Positions 33,379 through 38,457 of a DNA stretch of 38,457 nucleotides are shown here, in pieces (positions within the stretch are counted from its first letter, which is position 1; each line of letters opens with the position of its first letter). The notes beneath the pieces were generated by a model. The model saw nothing but the letters and a program-made list of their open reading frames with translations, made no database searches and had not been told where the DNA came from. The translations under genes and the position numbers were made by a program. The DNA is from JBMFOH01 sp049969715 [NCBI: bacterium]. GTDB taxonomy: Bacteria; DUMJ01. Where the stretch lies: NCBI GenBank assembly GCA_049969715.1, contig JBMFOH010000018.1:1-38457 (forward strand), given 5' to 3'.

Positions 33379-33582
33379 CTATCTCAATACACTTACATTC
33401 GCTGCTTGTGGACCCTTCTCTCCCTGAACTACATCAAACTCAACCTTTTGACCTTCTTCTAGGGCGCGATAGCCTTGGCCTTTAATGGCAGAATAGTGTA
33501 CGAACACATCTCCTCCGTCATCTCGAGTGATGAATCCATACCCCTTCTGGGCATTAAACCACTTCACTTTACCTGTTACCAT
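33379..33582 (-). CDS. cspA: Cold-shock domain protein
   Basis: 67 residues, a single OB-fold. RNP1 (KGYGFITRD) and RNP2 (DVFVHYSAI) motifs and the KWFNAQKG start are intact. Such proteins bind single-stranded RNA and DNA and act as RNA chaperones. A perfect sigma-70 promoter and an individual terminator make it a strongly expressed one-gene transcript with a leader of about 43 nt. Confidence 0.95.
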   Translation of the reverse strand: MVTGKVKWFNAQKGYGFITRDDGGDVFVHYSAIKGQGYRALEEGQKVEFDVVQGEKGPQAANVSVLR

Positions 33583-33631
33583 TTACAATACCTCCTAAAA
33601 ATTTAAAAACTGGACATAACATCCATTGTTT

Positions 33632-33660
33632 ATTATACTGTTTATATAGAAGGTTGTCAA
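33632..33660 (-). promoter_or_regulatory. Perfect consensus sigma-70 promoter of the cold-shock gene
   Basis: TTGACA (33660-33655), exactly 17 nt, TATAAT (33637-33632). This is the strongest promoter in the window and begins directly after the hcp stop codon. Confidence 0.88.
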
Positions 33661-33663
33661 CAG

Positions 33664-34974
33664 TTATTTGAGGATCATTTTAATGTCTTCCTCTGGTTCA
33701 CCAATGAGTTTTAGACCATAATTTTTCTGAAGGACTTCTAATATATCGCTATTTACCCATGCTGGAAGTATTGGCCCTACATATATGCCTTTAACTCCAA
33801 GGGCAAGAAGGCTCCACAGGATAGCTATAGCCTTTTGTTCCATCCAACTTAAAACAAGAGTAAGAGGAAGTTCATTTATATCTACACCAAAAAGCTGACT
33901 TAAGCTTTGAGCTATCTCTATTGCAACTATAGAATCATTACACTGCCCCAAGTCTATAAGCCTAGGGATACCATCTATCTCCCCTAGGTCCAAGTCATTT
34001 ATTCTAAATTTTCCACAGGCAAGGGTAAGAACTACTGTATCTTTCGGCAGTCTTTCTACAAATTCTCTATAGTACTGGCTTTTTCTCAATGGGGCATCGC
34101 ATCCACCAACAAGGAAGAAGTGTCTTATCTTCCCTTTTCTCACCAGTTCTTTTATCTTATCAGCTAGAGAGAGAACTACAGATTTTGAATACCCAGTTGT
34201 AAGATATAACCCCTCTGGCTCATCTTCTAGGTCGGGTAGAGTCTTAGCCTTCTCTATAACTGGAGAGAAATCATACCCATCTATATGTCTTACCCCAGGT
34301 AGTCCTGTTGTCCCTGTTGTAAACATTCGGTCTTTATATGTATCCTGAGGGATCAAAACACAGTTTGATGTTCCAAGAATAGCTACAGGATACTTTGAGA
34401 ATAATTGCCTCTGGTCATGCCAAGCCTTGCCTAGATTTCCTACAAGATGAGGATACTTCTTTAGCCCAGGATACCCATGGGCAGGAAGGAGCTCAGAATG
34501 AGTGTAGACATTAATCCCTGTCCCTTCTGTCTGTTTTAGAAGCTCTTCAAGTGCCTTTAAGCCATGTCCCGTAACTATTATCCCTTTTCCTTTTACTGTA
34601 GTAGTTCTCACCTTAGTAGGTACAGGTTCTCCATATGTCTTTATGTGCGCCTCTTTAAGAAGTTTCATTGTTTTTATAGCCATTTCTCCTGATTTAAGGG
34701 CAAGTTTTATAAATTTTTCTGCGTCAAAGTTTACATTAGTTAATGTAGAGTAGAAAGCTTCCTCCAAAAAGGCATCTACTTCTGGGTCAGTATATCCCAA
34801 TTCTCTAGCATGGTATAGATATGCGGTTATCCCTTTTATAGAGAATAAGAGATTATCTTGTAATCTTGCCACTGTAGGAACCTTGCCACATGTGCCTTTT
34901 ACTGTACATCCAGTACCATTTACCGTCCAAGAGCATTGATAACAAAACATATCAAGGGGTTCTTTTTCAGCCAT
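33664..34974 (-). CDS. hcp: Hybrid-cluster protein (hydroxylamine reductase), short class
   Basis: 436 residues, lacking the inserted helical domain of the longer enterobacterial type. The N-terminal cluster motif is Cys11-x2-Cys14-x8-Cys23-x5-Cys29. Hybrid-cluster ligand regions are visible as [31 protein letters not shown] and LSWMEQKA. Hcp reduces hydroxylamine and nitric oxide and guards anaerobes against nitrosative or oxidative stress. It has GGAGGG before the ATG. No hcr reductase gene adjoins. It stands between the methyltransferase genes and csp. Confidence 0.95.
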   Translation of the reverse strand: MAEKEPLDMFCYQCSWTVNGTGCTVKGTCGKVPTVARLQDNLLFSIKGITAYLYHARELGYTDPEVDAFLEEAFYSTLTNVNFDAEKFIKLALKSGEMAIKTMKLLKEAHIKTYGEPVPTKVRTTTVKGKGIIVTGHGLKALEELLKQTEGTGINVYTHSELLPAHGYPGLKKYPHLVGNLGKAWHDQRQLFSKYPVAILGTSNCVLIPQDTYKDRMFTTGTTGLPGVRHIDGYDFSPVIEKAKTLPDLEDEPEGLYLTTGYSKSVVLSLADKIKELVRKGKIRHFFLVGGCDAPLRKSQYYREFVERLPKDTVVLTLACGKFRINDLDLGEIDGIPRLIDLGQCNDSIVAIEIAQSLSQLFGVDINELPLTLVLSWMEQKAIAILWSLLALGVKGIYVGPILPAWVNSDILEVLQKNYGLKLIGEPEEDIKMILK

Positions 34975-35045
34975 TTTATTCCCTCCGATCTAAATAGAAT
35001 TTTTATCTCCATTTTAGATAATTATATAATAAAGAGGATTCAATT

Positions 35046-36770
35046 TCATCTATGAAAGGCTTTTCTTATCTCTTGCCAAGATTTTCCACTGCTTGCAGCA
35101 TCAGCAATTAGTGGTCCATTTACTGCCTTACCCCCATATATTCCAAATTTAAAGCCTTCGCAAAATTCTTGGTTTACTGCCCCACCACCGCAAGCAAAGG
35201 GGATCTCTATCCCTTCTTCTTCTAGTCTCTTAGCTATCTTGGGGAATGCAGACATAGTAGTAGTCATAAGTGCACTACCAGTAAGAAGACAAGGCTTATA
35301 TTCCTTTACTGCCTCGATAACTCTTTCTACTGGGACATCTACTCCTAAGTCTATTACCTCATATCCATGGGCAATAAGTAAAGATTTTACAATATCCTTT
35401 CCTATTGTATGGACGTCACCTTCTGCTACGTGCATAACAATTCTACCCTTTTTCTCTAAGGTATGTCCCATCTTCTCTTCACACAGCTTCATTCCATTCT
35501 GTAGTGCATCAGCCGAAATGATAACCTGAGGGAGGAAATATTCTCCATTATTCCATAGCTCACTGACTATATTCATACCCTCTACAAGCCCTTTATTTAT
35601 CACATCTAAGGGGGGATAAACATCTAAGGCTTTCTTAACTGTTTCCTTGACCTTTTCACCGTTTCCTAAGACTACCGCTTCTCTTACTTCGTCTAGTATA
35701 TTGGATACACTCCGTTTGCTAGATTCTTTACCCTCTCTATACAGGTCATATCTAGTAAAGACATCTACAGGCTTATATGCTAATCTAGAGACCTGAGTTT
35801 TAGGAAGTTCTATACTCTTAAGGGCAATGACATTCTCAGTAGGCGTCCCTAAAGCCAAACTACATCCAGGAGCTAAGACATCTATCCCATTCGCTAGAGA
35901 TTCGTTTGCAGTCTTTATAATATCCTCTGGTCTTCCCTGCAAAAGTCTACCTACTGGGTCTAGATTTCCTACTAGAGTAACCCTGTCTTTTACTTCAATA
36001 GCCTTAGATAGATTTAGTTTATGGTCTATACTTAGAGCATCTGCTCCGCTGTCAGCCATATAAGAGACTATTGGAGTAACATCACCACAGATATGAAGTA
36101 CAGTAATACCCCTATTTAGTGCATCAAACAGCCTTTTATGGTAAGGTAATACTAAATCCCTATATGTCTGAGGACTTATCATATCTGTACTTGCACTCAT
36201 ATCTTCTACGCATATCACAGATGCCCCAGCTTCTGTTAGTGCATTACCATAAAGTATCCCTATTTTAACCCCTAATTCTAGGAATGGCTTTAGTGATTCA
36301 GGATCAGAGAGTGTAGAAATAAGCAGCTCATTAAGCCCCAATAAATATCCTGCAATACTAAAAGGACCAACTATTCCAGATATGACAGCTACCTCATCAC
36401 CTACATTTTTTGCAAGTCTCCTAGTAGCTTCAATCACAACAGGGACCCTACCCCTTGAAAGAAAACCTTCTGGAAGTTCTAAAGGCGGCTCATCTAATTT
36501 GTAAGGATGCGAAACTACTGCTGGAAGATTATTATCATCACCTAAATTTACTTTACAACCTAATGCCTCAGCCTCTACCGTCTGGCAGAACGGGACTCTT
36601 ACATTATCTAATCCAAGAATTTCTACTGCTCCAATAGAAAGCTTAGCCATCTTCTCTGGGTCGATATGAGCAGATGGAAAATGAACATCAAGACGTTTAA
36701 TTTGCTCTATAGTAACTGTCTGATTTACACAGGCTACTGGTACCTTATCTATAAGTTTAGAACCTAACAA
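35046..36770 (-). CDS. Fused methylcobalamin:thiol methyltransferase (MtaA-type) and corrinoid protein (MtaC-type), 5' end frameshifted
   Basis: 574 residues in the open frame. Residues 1-330 are a uroporphyrinogen-decarboxylase-fold methyltransferase of the MtaA/MtbA group (zinc site His/Cys in LHICGDVTP, second Cys in PGCSLALGTP). Residues 345-574 are a corrinoid protein: cap domain, then the B12 His ligand in GDVHTIGKDIV. MtaA and MtaC are normally separate proteins. The open frame begins inside the family's N-terminus (MLGSKLIDKVPV). The true start appears to be ATG 36799, overlapping the mtaB stop, but that frame closes after six codons; one extra A in a run of six restores MTPKKRLIKALLGSKL. 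Confidence 0.85.
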   Translation of the reverse strand: MLGSKLIDKVPVACVNQTVTIEQIKRLDVHFPSAHIDPEKMAKLSIGAVEILGLDNVRVPFCQTVEAEALGCKVNLGDDNNLPAVVSHPYKLDEPPLELPEGFLSRGRVPVVIEATRRLAKNVGDEVAVISGIVGPFSIAGYLLGLNELLISTLSDPESLKPFLELGVKIGILYGNALTEAGASVICVEDMSASTDMISPQTYRDLVLPYHKRLFDALNRGITVLHICGDVTPIVSYMADSGADALSIDHKLNLSKAIEVKDRVTLVGNLDPVGRLLQGRPEDIIKTANESLANGIDVLAPGCSLALGTPTENVIALKSIELPKTQVSRLAYKPVDVFTRYDLYREGKESSKRSVSNILDEVREAVVLGNGEKVKETVKKALDVYPPLDVINKGLVEGMNIVSELWNNGEYFLPQVIISADALQNGMKLCEEKMGHTLEKKGRIVMHVAEGDVHTIGKDIVKSLLIAHGYEVIDLGVDVPVERVIEAVKEYKPCLLTGSALMTTTMSAFPKIAKRLEEEGIEIPFACGGGAVNQEFCEGFKFGIYGGKAVNGPLIADAASSGKSWQEIRKAFHR

Positions 36771-36784
36771 GGCTTTAATTAACC

Positions 36785-36799
36785 TTTTTTAGGGGTCAT
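36785..36799 (-). other. Homopolymer frameshift at the start of the mtaA-mtaC gene
   Basis: The coupled start (ATG at 36799-36797, GGAGGG upstream) is followed by ACC CCT and six A residues (36790-36785), and then runs into TAA. Seven A residues would keep the family-like N-terminus open into the long frame. Sequencing error, slippage-based switching or mutation are all possible. Confidence 0.7.
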
Positions 36800-38100
36800 T
36801 AATATCCCTCCAGTCCATAAGAATCTAACCTAAAGCTACTAACAGTGTCTCTGTACTTATCTATACAGCTTGATATAAATTCTTCCTGATCTTCTGGTAA
36901 TTCGTCTATAATCTTACCGCATTGGGCTAGGACCTCTTTTTCATGCGAAGAGAGCTTTAGTGTACCATTCTTTTGAGCCTTATCTAATTCATCATAAGCC
37001 TTTCTTAAGCCAAAAAGAGCCCTTTCATAATAGTTGTTACCCTCTACAATACTGGAAGCTATATTATATGCAATTCTGGGAGAAATAACGAAGGATTGTG
37101 GATCACGAAGCTCATCTGATGCAATAAAAATATCTCTTAACACCTTCTCATACCCTAATTTCAATGCTGTATTCATTTGAGCAACATCATACCCAAGAAT
37201 CTCAGTAAAAACAGCTGGGGTTTTACCACCAAACACCTCGGCATACTGAACGGCTTCATTGCTCCATAGGTCACATACTGCTGCAGATATATTTCCCATC
37301 AAGTCAGAGTGTGCACAGGCACAACTCTTCCCTTCCATAGATATCGGATAACCAGTAATAGCCTTTATTATAGTCCCCTCATATCCACAGTCCTTATCTG
37401 GACCTTTAGCTCCCATATCGAAGGCTACTAAAGACCTGGCAGCTCCTATTGCCCTTATTAGAGCTGCAAATATATGAGAGAGTTCATTACTCGTATATCC
37501 TCCTGCTAAAAACATTGCAGAATTTGAGTGAGCACAGTCTGTATCTCCTCCAGGGATAATATTATAGTCTTTGGCTATCTTCACAATATCTCTCCAAAGA
37601 TATTCCATATCTAGAGAACCTAAGATTCCTACCGCAAAAAGACAGCCTATAAGGTCCTGCCTAGTAACTGCATAGTTAAAGACTTCTTTCCCACCGGTAG
37701 ACTCTATAGATAAGATATCTGCACCAGCATCTGCTGAAGCTACGAAATTCTCTATAATCTTTTCATACTCTTTTGAATTCCTATAACCATTTTCTGCCTT
37801 TCTTATATCTGCAACCGTAACTCTTACCGCTCCCCTAATGCCGAAATTGTCATAGTATTCCTTCAAAAGCCATTTCGTCATATGAGTAATCTCTCTTCCT
37901 TTAAAAAGAATTTTCCCCTTAGTAACTTTATATCTAGGATGCCCCATAAGGGTGTAAGCTAATGTACTTTTACCTGTACCATTCGGTCCCATCAGGGCAT
38001 AAACCTTACCCTTTTCTATCTTAAGGTTAATCCCCTTAAGGATCTCTTTGTCCTCAACATCTACATATAAATCTTCTATATTAAGCAACTCTTCCTCCAT
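36799..38100 (-). CDS. Chimera: SufC N-terminus joined to methanol:corrinoid methyltransferase MtaB
   Basis: 433 residues. Residues 1-74 match the start of SufC, the Fe-S assembly ATPase: LKGINLKIEKGKVYALMGPN with Walker A GPNGTGKST, and HPRYKVTKGKILFKGREI. There is no Walker B or signature motif. From about residue 75 the sequence is MtaB, with zinc ligands Glu in SIESTGGKEV, Cys in GDTDCAHSN and Cys in CACAHSDLMGN. The first 100 or so residues of MtaB, including the first barrel strand, are missing. The join is in frame with no linker. It is transcribed from the sufC-type promoter and coupled to the MtaA-MtaC gene. Confidence 0.85.
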   Translation of the reverse strand: MEEELLNIEDLYVDVEDKEILKGINLKIEKGKVYALMGPNGTGKSTLAYTLMGHPRYKVTKGKILFKGREITHMTKWLLKEYYDNFGIRGAVRVTVADIRKAENGYRNSKEYEKIIENFVASADAGADILSIESTGGKEVFNYAVTRQDLIGCLFAVGILGSLDMEYLWRDIVKIAKDYNIIPGGDTDCAHSNSAMFLAGGYTSNELSHIFAALIRAIGAARSLVAFDMGAKGPDKDCGYEGTIIKAITGYPISMEGKSCACAHSDLMGNISAAVCDLWSNEAVQYAEVFGGKTPAVFTEILGYDVAQMNTALKLGYEKVLRDIFIASDELRDPQSFVISPRIAYNIASSIVEGNNYYERALFGLRKAYDELDKAQKNGTLKLSSHEKEVLAQCGKIIDELPEDQEEFISSCIDKYRDTVSSFRLDSYGLEGY

Positions 38101-38130
38101 TGCAGATTTCTTAGTATCTATACAAATATT

Positions 38131-38159
38131 ATCATATTACTATACATTTTACAAGTCAA
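38131..38159 (-). promoter_or_regulatory. Promoter of the sufC-mtaB chimera
   Basis: Minus strand -35 TTGACT (38159-38154) and -10 TATGAT (38136-38131), spacer 17 nt. It probably belonged to a suf operon and now drives the methyltransferase pair. Confidence 0.7.
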
Positions 38160-38237
38160 GCAGAATCGGCTCTATAAACTTTTGCGTGGAATTTAAAAGG
38201 GGGAATTACCCCTCTTGAAAAAGGGATATTTCCCCAG

Positions 38238-38457
38238 ATGAAAATACAACAATTGTTAAAATATTTCAAGCACGATATAGAGGTTTTACACAAAAACAAG
38301 GCTTCTTCTCCAAATAATACTGTAGAGATAAGGCTTAAGAGAAAGGAAGTTATATGTAAGCACTGTGGAGCTGTAATGAGGCCCCATGGCTTAGGTAGAG
38401 AAAAAAGATCTACCGCAGGAGAAGATTTTTATTTAAGTTACTATCCTCTAAGATATA
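38238..38457 (+). CDS. Probable transposase, N-terminal part only
   Basis: An open frame of 73 codons starts at ATG 38238 and runs off the right edge. It begins MKIQQLLKYFKHDIEVLHKN and contains a zinc-ribbon half (VICKHCGAVMRPHG) followed by basic residues. Such a head is usual in ISL3-like and related transposases, but the family cannot be fixed. No clear ribosome site is present. Short GGGGAATTACCCC-type palindromes in imperfect tandem lie just upstream (about 38197-38235) and might be part of an element end. Confidence 0.45.
   Translation, partial: MKIQQLLKYFKHDIEVLHKNKASSPNNTVEIRLKRKEVICKHCGAVMRPHGLGREKRSTAGEDFYLSYYPLRY

Noticed and set aside
1-38457. CRISPR arrays, rRNA genes, prophage structural genes or toxin-antitoxin pairs
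   Set aside because: No regularly spaced direct repeats, rRNA sequence or characteristic phage or toxin proteins were seen on either strand.

Overview
The window is AT-rich and compact, with strong GGAGG-type ribosome sites and heavy use of AGA/AGG and ATA codons. It encodes secretin-type outer-membrane proteins with signal peptides, so the host should be a diderm bacterium. Hybrid-cluster protein, HypD/HypE, NuoE/NuoF, a methanol corrinoid methyltransferase locus and the flavin-dependent thymidylate synthase ThyX point to an anaerobe, possibly thermophilic and possibly from a poorly cultured phylum. I cannot name the lineage from sequence alone.

Layout. 1-471: a cobalamin riboswitch with its promoter, leading on the minus strand into a truncated membrane-protein gene. 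535-2761: a cytosolic GAF histidine kinase and a NarL-type regulator with their own promoter. 2782-11442, all minus strand: the most unusual block. It holds two paralogous PilQ/GspD-type secretin proteins, a one-unit and a two-unit periplasmic Ig-like protein sharing a [WY]xCx[ED]W motif, three small secreted proteins sharing an SG[FY]CNK[ER]TW motif, and a further beta-rich secreted protein. No ATPase, platform protein or prepilin peptidase is present. 11443-11771: a divergent control region rich in inverted repeats, with a minus-strand terminator hairpin.

11772-20193: an alpha/beta hydrolase; an aldo/keto reductase with a flavodoxin remnant behind it; a plus-strand glycoside operon (GH2, a lectin-like protein, GH127) divergent from the reductase across a perfect 18-bp palindrome; and a decayed YgiQ radical-SAM gene. 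20335-20488: tRNA-Cys and tRNA-Val. 20512-29463: a tight plus-strand series thyX, DUF3006, ComEC-like hydrolase, gcvT, dnaG, rpoD, mtlD, hypD, hypE. thyX and dnaG look leaderless, with extended -10 promoters 6-7 nt before their ATG codons. 29460-38100, minus strand: nuoEF (NuoF lacks the four cysteines of its N-terminal [2Fe-2S] domain), a ThuA-Gfo/Idh fusion, a cold-shock gene with a perfect consensus promoter, hcp, and a methanol methyltransferase pair. In that pair MtaA and MtaC are fused and the true start is cut off by a one-base frameshift, while MtaB has its N-terminus replaced by the first ~74 residues of SufC. The right edge enters a zinc-ribbon, probably transposase, gene.

The best candidate for an undescribed system is the secretin/Ig-like/CNKxTW locus at 2.8-11.4 kb. 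The window also shows several independent gene lesions (ygiQ, flavodoxin, mtaA, sufC-mtaB). These could be genuine decay near a mobile element or, for the homopolymer shift and the chimera, sequencing or assembly faults.
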